The position numbers and the translations under genes were made by a program. Shown in pieces: positions 42,018-50,408 of a DNA stretch of 64,000 nt (its first letter is position 1; the number at the start of each line of letters is the position of its first letter). Under the pieces are notes generated by a model. It was not told the origin of the DNA, made no database searches, and worked only from the letters and a program-made list of their open reading frames with translations. Where the stretch lies: assembly GCA_016713675.1 (NCBI GenBank), contig JADJOS010000001.1, positions 1,984,001 through 2,048,000 on the forward strand, written 5' to 3'. The DNA comes from Acidobacteriota bacterium. GTDB taxonomy: Bacteria > Acidobacteriota > Blastocatellia > Pyrinomonadales > Pyrinomonadaceae.

Positions 42018-43094
42018 TTATGCAGCCGCGGCCTCGGCCTTCAGCTTTTCGGTTTGGTAATGGGTACGCAAGGCGTCAACGAATTCGTCGATCTGGCCTT
42101 CCATTACTAGTTCGAGTTGATGGACCGTAAGGTGAATGCGGTGATCGGTAACGCGGTTCTCTTTGAAATTGTAAGTGCGGATCTTTTCTGAGCGGTCGCC
42201 GCTGCCGACCATTGATTTACGTTCGGCCGAGAGTTCGTCGTGCTGACGCTGTTCTTCGAGTTCCTGCAGGCGGGCACGCAGGATGCGCATAGCCTTTTCT
42301 TTGTTCTTGATCTGCGATTTTTCGTCCTGCATCGAAACGACGACATTTGTCGGCAAGTGCGTTAGGCGAACGGCAGAATAAGTCGTATTTACCGACTGCC
42401 CGCCGGGGCCAGATGAACAAAAATAATCGACGCGAAGGTCCTTCGGGTCAACTTGCACGTCGACCTCTTCGGCTTCGGGCAGAACGGCAACGGTGATCGC
42501 GGACGTGTGAATGCGGCCCTGTGTTTCGGTTTGCGGAACGCGTTGGACGCGATGGACGCCTGATTCGAAACGCATCTTCGAATAGACGTTGTCGCCTTCG
42601 ATGACGGCGGTCGCGTCCTTGATGCCGCCGACACCGTTGTCCGACGCTTCGAGCACATCCATCTTCCAGCCCTGGCGTTCGGCGTAACGGGCGTACATTC
42701 GCAAGATCTCGGCTGCAAAAAGAGTGGCTTCGTCTCCGCCTGTCCCGGCTCGGATCTCGAGAATTACATTCTTCTCATCATTCGGATCTTTCGGCACTAG
42801 TAACAGTTTGAGAGCCTCTTCAGCCGCCGGCAGTTTTTCTTCGATCTCGGCTATCTCAAGTGCCGCCATTTCACGCATTTCGTCGTCGTCGGCCATTTCG
42901 GCCAGATCTTTGGCACCCTGCAGGTCTTCCTGCATTTTACGGACCTCGCGGTATTTTTCGACGATCTCACCGAGCGAGCGATGCTGTTTCATCAACCGTG
43001 CATATGCCGTCATATCGGACATAAACTCCGGCTGCGAGATCTGTTCGGTCAGTTCGTCGTAGCTTTTTTCAATTTGTGCAAGTTTTTCAAACAT
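42018..43094 (-). CDS. prfA: Peptide chain release factor 1
   Basis: 358 aa. GGQ motif in SSGPGGQSVNTTYSAVRLTH (about residue 230) and the class-1 stop-recognition PxT motif as PQT in RVPQTETQGRIHTSA, so RF1 rather than RF2. Terminates translation at UAA/UAG. Upstream DUF1385 and rpmE genes on the same strand form a commonly conserved rpmE-DUF1385-prfA neighbourhood. Confidence 0.96.
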   Translation of the reverse strand: MFEKLAQIEKSYDELTEQISQPEFMSDMTAYARLMKQHRSLGEIVEKYREVRKMQEDLQGAKDLAEMADDDEMREMAALEIAEIEEKLPAAEEALKLLLVPKDPNDEKNVILEIRAGTGGDEATLFAAEILRMYARYAERQGWKMDVLEASDNGVGGIKDATAVIEGDNVYSKMRFESGVHRVQRVPQTETQGRIHTSAITVAVLPEAEEVDVQVDPKDLRVDYFCSSGPGGQSVNTTYSAVRLTHLPTNVVVSMQDEKSQIKNKEKAMRILRARLQELEEQRQHDELSAERKSMVGSGDRSEKIRTYNFKENRVTDHRIHLTVHQLELVMEGQIDEFVDALRTHYQTEKLKAEAAAA

Positions 43095-43104
43095 ACATTT
43101 CTCT

Positions 43105-43174
43105 ATCGCAGAGACGCGGAGACGCGGAGTAATTCCTTTTGAATTCTCTGCGTCTTCGCGGCTCTGCGGTTCAA
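43105..43174. repeat. Intergenic inverted repeat of CGCAGAGACGCGGAG words
   Basis: Left arm ATCGCAGAGACGCGGAGACG continuing CGGAGTAATTCC; the right arm in reverse complement reads ACCGCAGAGCCGCGAAGACG then CAGAGAATTC. Arms about 32 bases separated by a few bases. Lies between the DUF1385 gene and prfA in the middle of a likely operon. Confidence 0.75.
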
Positions 43175-43178
43175 ATCT

Positions 43179-44372
43179 TTAAACCACTACTTCTAGTTCA
43201 CGCTGGAAGACTGGTGCGTGCTCGACGTCCGTAGGCTCAAGTTTCAATGATTCGTCGAGCGCCTTGATCGCGACTTCCAACTGTTCTTTGTCGGGCTCTT
43301 GGGTCGTAATGTTCTGAAGCCAAAGGCCGGGCAGCGTCATGAATTTGAATACCGCACTAGATTCTTTCTTTGCGGCATATCGAATTACTTCGTACGAAAG
43401 TCCCGCGACGAGCGGCATCAAGGCGATCCGAACGACCAGGTTCAGCCACGTTGCTTCAAAATTGATCACCGAAAACAGTACGATCGCGACCAGCATAACC
43501 ACCATCAGGAACGATGTTCCGCAACGCGGGTGCTGACGACGCATTGTCGTCGCGTTCTCAGGAGTCAATTCGAGGCCTTTTTCCCATGTGAAGACCGTTT
43601 TGTGCTCGGCGCCATGGTATTCAAAAACGCGTCGTATGTCTTTCAAGAAAGACATCGAGAAGATCATAATGATAAAGAACACCATTCGGATCAGGCCATC
43701 GATCAGGTTGAATGAGATCCAAGTGCCGAAAGAATCGAGCTTTATTTTCCAAACATAAGCCTTGATAGTCTCGAGCCAGCCGGCATCAGCGAGCAATGCC
43801 GGTGCCTCAGCCCAGCCGAGACCGATGAAAAGCACATTCGTCAAAACCAGCGGAGCAACGATAAACAGCAGAATGTTAAATCCAAGGGCAAAAATGATCG
43901 AGCCGGCGGCACCGGCCGATTGGCCCATGTTCGATTTTTTCTTTGTCTCTTCAGGCATCACGACCTTGACCGGAGCCTTGAGAAAATTTTCATCCTCAGT
44001 ACCGTCAACATATGCGGTCTGAGTTTCGCCGGCTTTGGCTTTTTCGAGTTCTTCTTGAGCCTTGAGATCTTCTTCGTAAATACGTGCCGAAAAATTCAGG
44101 GCCTTGACGCCCAATGCCATCGATTGGATCAGCGTCGCACCGCCGCGCAGCACCGGCGTATTGAGCCATTTGTACTTATCGCTCCATTTCGGCAAACTCT
44201 CAGCCGTAGTGACGATCGAACCGTCAGTGCGGCGGCAAGCGATCGCGTAAGCTGACGGAGTTCGCATCATAACGCCTTCCATCACCGCCTGCCCGCCGAC
44301 GATGAGGTCGCGTTCGAGGGCAAAGACGGTGTGGATGAACTTGAGTTTTCGTGCTGTCCAGCTATTTTTCAT
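43179..44372 (-). CDS. DUF1385 family membrane protein (YqhQ-like)
   Basis: 397 aa. N-terminal VGGQAVMEGVMMRTPSAYAI and the central EYHGAEHKTVFTWEKG and HPRCGTSFL motifs are DUF1385 hallmarks, with conserved His/Cys/Glu that suggest a metal site. Four to five hydrophobic segments between about 150 and 330. A charged insertion (KAKAGETQTAYVDGTEDEN) lies near residue 115. Biochemical function unproven. Conserved neighbour of prfA. Confidence 0.9.
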   Translation of the reverse strand: MKNSWTARKLKFIHTVFALERDLIVGGQAVMEGVMMRTPSAYAIACRRTDGSIVTTAESLPKWSDKYKWLNTPVLRGGATLIQSMALGVKALNFSARIYEEDLKAQEELEKAKAGETQTAYVDGTEDENFLKAPVKVVMPEETKKKSNMGQSAGAAGSIIFALGFNILLFIVAPLVLTNVLFIGLGWAEAPALLADAGWLETIKAYVWKIKLDSFGTWISFNLIDGLIRMVFFIIMIFSMSFLKDIRRVFEYHGAEHKTVFTWEKGLELTPENATTMRRQHPRCGTSFLMVVMLVAIVLFSVINFEATWLNLVVRIALMPLVAGLSYEVIRYAAKKESSAVFKFMTLPGLWLQNITTQEPDKEQLEVAIKALDESLKLEPTDVEHAPVFQRELEVVV

Positions 44373-44401
44373 AACGTCTAATTGACGGTCAAATGCCCGT
44401 T

Positions 44402-44914
44402 TTAGTTGCCTTTTTGTTTATTCGGCTCCAGTATTACACTGAAGTGGCCGTTGCTTTCGAGATAACATTTTTTGACCGAATCGGCGTTTTCGAGTCCTTG
44501 CTGTCTGAGTTGGCTCATCAACTCGTCGTCGGTCATAAATTCTTTCTCAAGATTCTCCCTCAAGATCTTTCCGTTCTCGATCATCAGCAGTGGTTTCGGT
44601 TCGAGTATTCTGCCGACCATTACCGACTTAAAGCCGAGCCAATCAAAGAAAAAATCCCACAGGACGATCGTCGTTATCAAGATCAACGCCTCGGTGATCG
44701 ATTTAGAATCGCCGGCCATTCCGTTTTGAGCGGCGTCGGCTATAACGACAATTACTAATAGATCGGCGATCCCGACCGCTCCCGACTGACGCCGGAAGAT
44801 CCGAAGCAGAAGATACATCGCGAGATACATGATCGTCCCGCGGATGAGTATCTCGAGCATGGATTCGGTCGGCACGAACATTGACTGCCAGTCGATCGCA
44901 AAGACCTTTTCCAT
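44402..44914 (-). CDS. DUF421 (YetF-like) membrane protein
   Basis: 170 aa from the ATG at 44914; the frame opens further upstream but the family starts here. Three membrane segments (IRGTIMYLAMYLLLRIF, VGIADLLVIVVIADAAQNGM, ALILITTIVLWDFFFDWLGF), then the YetF cytoplasmic domain (EPKPLLMIENGKILRENLEK, MTDDELMSQLRQQG). Function unknown. It interrupts the common rpmE-DUF1385 adjacency. Confidence 0.87.
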   Translation of the reverse strand: MEKVFAIDWQSMFVPTESMLEILIRGTIMYLAMYLLLRIFRRQSGAVGIADLLVIVVIADAAQNGMAGDSKSITEALILITTIVLWDFFFDWLGFKSVMVGRILEPKPLLMIENGKILRENLEKEFMTDDELMSQLRQQGLENADSVKKCYLESNGHFSVILEPNKQKGN

Positions 44915-44929
44915 ACTATCTGTATAAAT

Positions 44930-45011
44930 AACTAACGCCGGCCTTTTTTCACCTGCCTTGGGTGTGTTGTTACACACCTTGAGTACACGGCGCTAAAGGT
45001 CGGCGTCAGTT
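44930..45011. repeat. Long imperfect palindrome between rpmE and the DUF421 gene
   Basis: Outer arms AACTAACGCCGGCCTTT and (reverse complement of the right side) AACTGACGCCGACCTTT; centre is a perfect GGTGTGT-TGTT-ACACACC hairpin at 44961-44978. Total about 80 bases. Downstream of rpmE on the minus strand, so it could act as terminator or attenuator. Confidence 0.72.
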
Positions 45012-45046
45012 TGTATTAGCTAATATCTGTCAGTAATTGCTGTCAA

Positions 45047-45268
45047 TTATTTAGCAGCCTCAGCGGCACCGCGGGCGTAACGCTTGTTAAAGCGGTCAAC
45101 GCGTCCGGCCGTGTCGACCAGTTTCTGCTTACCGGTAAAGAACGGATGGCAAGCCGAACATATTTCGATGTGGAGGTCGTCCTTCATCGTCGAGCGTGTC
45201 TGAAACGTGCTGCCGCAGGCACAGATCACTGAGATTTCGGTGTAGTTAGGGTGTATTTCTGGTTTCAT
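45047..45268 (-). CDS. rpmE: 50S ribosomal protein bL31 (zinc-binding form)
   Basis: 73 aa from the ATG at 45268, preceded by AGGAAG. MKPEIHPNYTEISVICACG with C16 and C18 plus ICSACHPFFTGKQ with C37 and C40 give the four-cysteine zinc-type bL31 (the C+ form). KLVDTAGRVDRFNKRY completes the family signature. Structural protein at the 50S/30S bridge. Confidence 0.95.
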   Translation of the reverse strand: MKPEIHPNYTEISVICACGSTFQTRSTMKDDLHIEICSACHPFFTGKQKLVDTAGRVDRFNKRYARGAAEAAK

Positions 45269-45728
45269 AATTATCACTTCCTTCGCCGTATATAAGCGAT
45301 GCGTGTGAATGACGCAATCCTTAATCATAGAGCCAGAAGTGCGATTGGTCAAGTGCAATGCCGTTGCATACATAAATTAAGCGACCGCATTTGACACGAT
45401 ATGATAAAATGGTCAGGTAAAAGGTGTGTTTCCCTTGACCGTTTTTCACGAATCGGCCTTCGGAAACCCCTAAAGTTCTTTGAAACTTTGTGACATTCTG
45501 TGACATCAACGCCCGATTTTTAGCGGCGCCCGAAATCCTTGTAAACATATTATTCGCAAGGACTACAGTTTTTGCAGCAATTTCCTATTTTTTTTGAAAA
45601 ATCGTGGGAAAAGCACAAAAACATACTGCAACTCTAATAGATGCGATAGTTTACCCGTCCCGCTAGTGGGTGGGACAGTTGTGGGACAAGTGGGACACCT
45701 TTTGGCACCTACGATCGGAAGGTATACG
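45269..45728. other. Intergenic stretch with short direct repeats
   Basis: No gene supported. Features seen: the rpmE upstream region; GTGACATTCTGTGACATC near 45490; a poly-T/A stretch near 45588; and three copies of TGGGAC at 45671, 45682 and 45691. One frame runs out of this region into the DUF1801 gene in antisense and is not credible. Confidence 0.5.
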
Positions 45729-46184
45729 TCAGCGTTTCATGTTCTTTTCATAAAGATCGATCCACTCGGACGGAGTCATTTTCGATGCAAGTTCGCCGAT
45801 CAGTGCGACCGGCACGTGCTCCGGTTTTTTGAACCGAATACACGACTTGCCCATGTCCAATTTTCGGTCCGAGTGTTTGGGCCATTCGGACTGAAACCAC
45901 GCGAGCAGCGACGGATCGCTGTAGATGCCCATGTGATATAGGGCGATGTGGTTCTTCTGTGAGCCGATACCGATAAACGGCAGCGGTGCCTTTGGGTCGC
46001 AGTGATAGCCCGGAGGATAAACGTGGTGCGGCACGACCCATCCGAAATGGCCATAGCCCATTTCTTCCTCGAAGCCCGGTGGGATGTTTCGTGTTATCGC
46101 ATCCCGCATCGCCGCGATCACGGCCTGACGCTCCTCAGGTAGACCTTCGATGTATGCTTCGGGTGACTTTGCTTTTGATTGCAT
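45729..46184 (-). CDS. DUF1801 (YdhG-like) domain protein
   Basis: 151 aa. AYIEGLPEERQAVIAAMRDA at the start, then EEEMGYGHFGWVVPHHVYP, IGSQKNHIALYHMG and GKSCIRFKKPEHVPVALIGE are the pattern of the DUF1801 fold, related to the frataxin/YjbR shape. Cytoplasmic, small, no known enzymatic activity. Confidence 0.85.
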   Translation of the reverse strand: MQSKAKSPEAYIEGLPEERQAVIAAMRDAITRNIPPGFEEEMGYGHFGWVVPHHVYPPGYHCDPKAPLPFIGIGSQKNHIALYHMGIYSDPSLLAWFQSEWPKHSDRKLDMGKSCIRFKKPEHVPVALIGELASKMTPSEWIDLYEKNMKR

Positions 46185-46191
46185 AGGAAAA

Positions 46192-46264
46192 ATTAACCAC
46201 AGGTTAACACAGATAGCCGCAGATAAAACAGGGAAAATCAGTGTTTACCCGTCTCAATCTGTGG
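46192..46264. repeat. Intergenic inverted repeat of AACCACAG words
   Basis: Left arm AATTAACCACAGGTTAACAC then AGATAGCC; the right arm in reverse complement reads GAAACCACAGATTGAGACGG. It overlaps the stop of the methyltransferase gene by a few codons, so part of the arm is coding. Confidence 0.65.
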
Positions 46265-47441
46265 TTTCAATTCCTAGCCTCAAGATTTTCTCGAGGTGGT
46301 GTTCGCGGATGCCGAAGTGATCTTTTATCGCCTCGATCTCGTCCTCAAACTGCTTAGGATCTAACGGCTTTTTCAAACGCGTTCCGACGAGCATGTTGTT
46401 CTTTGGCGTGTGCTCCGTGGAGACAAATTCGAAGAGTTTGGTTGCGTATCCGCTGCGTTCGAGAAGCAGCGACCGCAGGCCGTCCGTAATGGTCTCGGCT
46501 GTGCGTTCGAGCATGACGCCGTGTTTTAGGACGTCGCGCAGCATCGCGGGCGGCTTTATTTGCGGGCGAATTTCCTGATGGCAGCACGGGGCCATGACGA
46601 TGAGATCGGCATTGGCCGTGATGCCTTTGTAGATCGCGTCGTCCGTAGCAGTGTTGCAGGCGTGAAGGGCGATGAGAATATCGACGCTGCCGACATCGAA
46701 TTCGCCAATGGTGCCGACAACAAAGTTGAGGCCGTCGAATTGCGACGCGGCGGCGATGCCGTTGCACAGATCGACGAGTTCGCGTTTTGTATCGACGCCG
46801 GTGATCTGAACATCGACCTCGCGGATATTCTTGAAATAATCGTACGCAGCAAAGGTCAGGTAGCCCTTGCCAGAGCCCATGTCGACGATGCGTAGTTGCT
46901 TTCGCTCTTTAAGCTCGGATTTATCGACAAGGCTCGCTAGGACCTCGACAAATTTGTTGATCTGCCGCCATTTATTCTGCTCGCGGTCGCGGACTCGGCC
47001 CGTATCGTCGGAGATGCCGAGGAGCTTTAGATACGAACTGTTCGGGTCGATCTGAGCGGCCTTTTCGCGGTCATGTTCGAGCGGCGGAGCGGTCTTAAAT
47101 GTTGGTTGTGCTATGTTTAACCGAGATTTACCTTTTTTGCCAATGTCGAGCTGATAGTCGTTCGCGGTCGTAAAAAGATGTCCGCTGTGAAAACCGGTTT
47201 CGAGTGCCTCGCCGATCAGGGCGACGCCGGTCTTGTGGTCAAAGTTCTTGGCGGTGTCACGCGTGTCGCCTCGATAAAGAAAGAAAAGCCGCGTGCCTTT
47301 TTTGGTGTTCACGAGCCGCACAAGCAGCTTTTGCAGATGCTTGTCGACGCCCTTATAATTGCCGAGTGTAAGCTTAACAAATGTGCTGTTTTCAAGGCTT
47401 GCTGCAAGTGCAGCGATGAATTTCTTGACGTTTTCCGACAT
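46254..47441 (-). CDS. SAM-dependent methyltransferase (Methyltransf_32 type)
   Basis: 395 aa. N-terminal ~170 residues of unclear fold, then a Rossmann SAM site VDMGSGKGYLTFAAYDYF (about 193-210). Further motifs are GVDTKRELVD, LIALHACNTATDDAI and MAPCCHQEIRPQI, the latter two typical of the METTL25/RRNAD-like Methyltransf_32 family. Substrate unknown; rRNA or protein are possible. The last codons overlap a repeat arm. Confidence 0.85.
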   Translation of the reverse strand: MSENVKKFIAALAASLENSTFVKLTLGNYKGVDKHLQKLLVRLVNTKKGTRLFFLYRGDTRDTAKNFDHKTGVALIGEALETGFHSGHLFTTANDYQLDIGKKGKSRLNIAQPTFKTAPPLEHDREKAAQIDPNSSYLKLLGISDDTGRVRDREQNKWRQINKFVEVLASLVDKSELKERKQLRIVDMGSGKGYLTFAAYDYFKNIREVDVQITGVDTKRELVDLCNGIAAASQFDGLNFVVGTIGEFDVGSVDILIALHACNTATDDAIYKGITANADLIVMAPCCHQEIRPQIKPPAMLRDVLKHGVMLERTAETITDGLRSLLLERSGYATKLFEFVSTEHTPKNNMLVGTRLKKPLDPKQFEDEIEAIKDHFGIREHHLEKILRLGIETTD

Positions 47442-47463
47442 TAGAAAAAGGTTAGCATAAATA

Positions 47464-47880
47464 ATGAAAAATCTATTTCATCTCGCATTCCCGGTTCACG
47501 ATCTCGACGCTGCACGCGAGTTTTACGGCGGAGTTTTGGAATGCCCCGAAGGCCGCAGCAGTGAACGCTGGATCGATTTTGACCTCTACGGTCACCAGAT
47601 CGTGACGCACCTTGCACCGGGATCAGCCGGTGTCAAAGTGAGCAATCATGTTGACGCCGACAATGTGCCGGTGCCGCATTTTGGGATCGTGCTGCAAATG
47701 GATGACTGGAGGAAGCTTGCAGATAGACTAACAAAAAAGGGCGTGAAGTTTATCATCGAGCCGAAGATCCGTTTCGCGGGCGAGGTCGGCGAACAGGCGA
47801 CGATGTTCTTTCTCGACCCGAGCGGTAATGCTCTGGAGTTTAAGGGATTTGCCGATTTTGAGAGTGTCTTTGCAAAGTGA
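47464..47880 (+). CDS. VOC (glyoxalase/bleomycin resistance) family protein
   Basis: 138 aa. A single VOC module pair: FHLAFPVHDLDAAREFYGGV at the start and MFFLDPSGNALEFKGF at the end, with metal-ligand candidates in HLAF, HFGIVL and LEFKGF. Dioxygenase-, lyase- or resistance-type chemistry cannot be distinguished. Its TGA overlaps the ATG of the next gene (TGATG), so translation is coupled. Confidence 0.87.
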   Translation: MKNLFHLAFPVHDLDAAREFYGGVLECPEGRSSERWIDFDLYGHQIVTHLAPGSAGVKVSNHVDADNVPVPHFGIVLQMDDWRKLADRLTKKGVKFIIEPKIRFAGEVGEQATMFFLDPSGNALEFKGFADFESVFAK

Positions 47881-48815
47881 TGAAAGCCGTATTACTTCTA
47901 TTACTTACATCGCTGGCCGTTGCGGCACAAGCACAGCTGCAGACGGTTGCTGTGACGATCGACGATCTGCCGGTAGTCTCGACCCGCGGCGATCTTAAGA
48001 ATCGCCGACAGATCACTAAGAAGCTGCTCGGGCACATTAAGAAAGCCAAGGTTCCGGCGATCGGTTTCGTCAACGAGAACAAACTCTACGCCAAGGACAA
48101 ACGCGACGAAAAGCAGATCGACCTTTTGCGTCAATGGATCGATGCCGGTCTGGAACTAGGCAATCACACATTCTCGCATCCAAGCCTGAACAGGATCGAA
48201 CTTGCCGAATACGAGGCCGACTTGCTTAAGGGCGAGACGATAACAAAGGACTTGTTAAGATCAAAGGGCCGCGAGATGCGGTATTTTCGGCATCCGTTCT
48301 TACAGACCGGGCGGACAATGGAGATCAAAGAAAAGTTCGATGCTTTTCTTTTGGAACACGGTTATACGGTGGCTCCGATCACGTTTGACAACGCCGATTA
48401 CATCTTCTCGAGGGCGTACGATATCGCGTATGACCGTAAAGATAAAAAGTTGATGAAGCAGGTCGGCGACGCTTATGTTCCGTATATGGAAGCGAAGCTC
48501 GATTATTGGGAAAGGCAATCTGTGAAGCTGTTTGGCCGGGAAGTGTCGCAGACGCTGCTTATACACGCGAATTTCATCAATTCTGACTATTTTGACGACT
48601 TGGCGGTGATGTTCGTGCGGCGTGGTTATAAGTTTATCGATCTTGAAACGGCTCTCAAAGATGACGCCTACAAACTCCCCGACACTTTCATTGGCGGAGC
48701 AGGCATCTCATGGCTGCATCGCTGGGCGCTCGGACGCGGCAAGGGTAATGTCTTGTCGGACGAACCGACCGTGCCTGATTTTGTTCTAAAACTCTCGGGT
48801 TTCGAATCTGAATAG
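47880..48815 (+). CDS. Exported polysaccharide deacetylase family protein
   Basis: 311 aa. Signal peptide MKAVLLLLLTSLAVAAQAQ. NodB homology: VTIDDLP (catalytic Asp pair), GNHTFSHPSLN (metal His), MRYFRHPFLQTG and a late LIHANFINSDYF. Acts in the periplasm on acetylated sugars or peptidoglycan. Start ATG overlaps the VOC stop codon. Confidence 0.88.
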   Translation: MKAVLLLLLTSLAVAAQAQLQTVAVTIDDLPVVSTRGDLKNRRQITKKLLGHIKKAKVPAIGFVNENKLYAKDKRDEKQIDLLRQWIDAGLELGNHTFSHPSLNRIELAEYEADLLKGETITKDLLRSKGREMRYFRHPFLQTGRTMEIKEKFDAFLLEHGYTVAPITFDNADYIFSRAYDIAYDRKDKKLMKQVGDAYVPYMEAKLDYWERQSVKLFGREVSQTLLIHANFINSDYFDDLAVMFVRRGYKFIDLETALKDDAYKLPDTFIGGAGISWLHRWALGRGKGNVLSDEPTVPDFVLKLSGFESE

Positions 48816-48821
48816 GCGTCG

Positions 48822-50402
48822 TCACCGTTGAAATTCGCCGTCGGTCATTCGCCAGATACCGAGAGGATTGTGCTCTTTCAATTCGTCGGGAAGTGCACCG
48901 TCCGGGAAGTTTTGAAAACAGACCAATCTGGAAAACCGCGTGATGGCACGCGAACCAACCGCGGTCGAGCGTGAATCAGACGTCGCCGGATATGGCCCTC
49001 CGTGGACCATCGATGGGCAAACCTCGACGCCGGTCGAAAAGCCGTTGAATATCAGACGCCCGACCTTTGTTTCGAGGATCGCGAGCAGGTCGGCGTATTC
49101 GACAAGATCTTCGTCGCTGCCGTGGATAGATGCGGTAAGTTGGCCTTCGAGTGAGCGAGCGATCGCCAACAGATCTTCTTTGTCTTGCGATTTGATCAAA
49201 AGGGTCGTCGGGCCGAATATCTCATCGCTAAGTTCGGGTTGATTCAGAAATTCTTTCGCGGTTGTTTCAAAAACAGATGGATTAACAGAAAAGCCGTCTA
49301 GAGCCGATTCCATGTTTGCCGAAAAGTCATTGACCTGATTCCTACGAACCTCACTCGCATCATTGTAGCTTTTTCGTATTCCATCAGTTAAGAGAGGAGC
49401 AGGCGGAGTATTTGATATCTGAGTTTGGAAATTTGAGATAAAGGTTTGCGTATCGGCGGTCTCGGGCAAAAAGACCAACCCCGGCTTTGTGCAAAATTGA
49501 CCAACGCCGCCGGTAACCGATGCATGCAGACCGTCGACGAGTGCTTTGTTGCGTTCGCGAATTGCACTTGGCAGGAAGAACGTAGGGTTGACGGAACTCA
49601 TTTCGGTATAAACCGGGATCGGCTCAGGCCGGGCAGCGGCGATATCCATTAGTGCACGTCCGCCGCGCCGGGAACCGGTAAATCCGACGGCCTTGATTGC
49701 TTGATGCTTGACAAGAGCCTGGCCGACCTCATAACCATCGGAAAACAACAGGCTGAAAACGCCTTCGGGCATTGAGCGGTCTTTAACGGCTTTTGCGATC
49801 GCGGCCCCGACAAGTTCGGCGGTGCCCGGATGGGCAATATGGGCGTTCACTATCACCGGACACCCCGCAGCGAGTGCCGATGCCGTATCGCCGCCGGCCA
49901 CTGAATACGCGAGAGGGAAGTTGCTCGCACAAAAAACAGCAACCGGACCCAGCGGGCGAAGCATCGAGCGGATGTCCGGTTTGGGGATCGGCTGTCGATC
50001 CGGAATTGCGTGATCGACACGGGCATCGACCCAAGAACCTTCGTCTAAAAGGTCTGCGAACATTCGGAGTTGGCCGCACGTCCGTCCTCGTTCGCCAAAA
50101 AAACGGGCATTCGGAAGACCGGTTTCGAGTGATGCTCGCTCGATAAGTGTCTCGCCGAGTGCCTCGATATTGTCAGCGATCGCCCGAAGGAATTCGGCAC
50201 GTTCCAATCCCGAAGAGTTGCCGAACGGAATGCGAGCCATCTCGGCAAGTTCTGCGGCATATTCAAGTTCAGAAATGGACGCCGAGTAAAACGAAGGTTC
50301 GACAGCAGATCCAGTGTGCGGATCGAATGCGTGGAAAGTACTGCCGTCAGATTTTCCGCGGCTTGAGCCAATGATCGAGAGGCCGGTAAGTTCGTGGTTC
50401 AT
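48822..50402 (-). CDS. 2-oxoglutarate semialdehyde dehydrogenase (aldehyde dehydrogenase family)
   Basis: 526 aa. Aldehyde dehydrogenase fold with GPVAVFCASNFPLAYSVAGG, VGFTGSRRGGRAL and the catalytic Cys in GGVGQFCTKPG (about residue 300), the form found in alpha-ketoglutaric semialdehyde dehydrogenases. Oxidises the semialdehyde to 2-oxoglutarate, the last step of hydroxyproline catabolism. It starts 6 bp after the deaminase stop, last gene in the operon. A related role in sugar-acid breakdown is possible in isolation, but the neighbours fix the pathway. Confidence 0.9.
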   Translation of the reverse strand: MNHELTGLSIIGSSRGKSDGSTFHAFDPHTGSAVEPSFYSASISELEYAAELAEMARIPFGNSSGLERAEFLRAIADNIEALGETLIERASLETGLPNARFFGERGRTCGQLRMFADLLDEGSWVDARVDHAIPDRQPIPKPDIRSMLRPLGPVAVFCASNFPLAYSVAGGDTASALAAGCPVIVNAHIAHPGTAELVGAAIAKAVKDRSMPEGVFSLLFSDGYEVGQALVKHQAIKAVGFTGSRRGGRALMDIAAARPEPIPVYTEMSSVNPTFFLPSAIRERNKALVDGLHASVTGGVGQFCTKPGLVFLPETADTQTFISNFQTQISNTPPAPLLTDGIRKSYNDASEVRRNQVNDFSANMESALDGFSVNPSVFETTAKEFLNQPELSDEIFGPTTLLIKSQDKEDLLAIARSLEGQLTASIHGSDEDLVEYADLLAILETKVGRLIFNGFSTGVEVCPSMVHGGPYPATSDSRSTAVGSRAITRFSRLVCFQNFPDGALPDELKEHNPLGIWRMTDGEFQR

Positions 50403-50408
50403 ATGTGC

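Noticed and set aside
45594..45941. Plus-strand frame from the rpmE/DUF1801 gap
   Set aside because: It extends antisense into the DUF1801 gene and shows no family signature; composition comes from the TGGGAC repeats.
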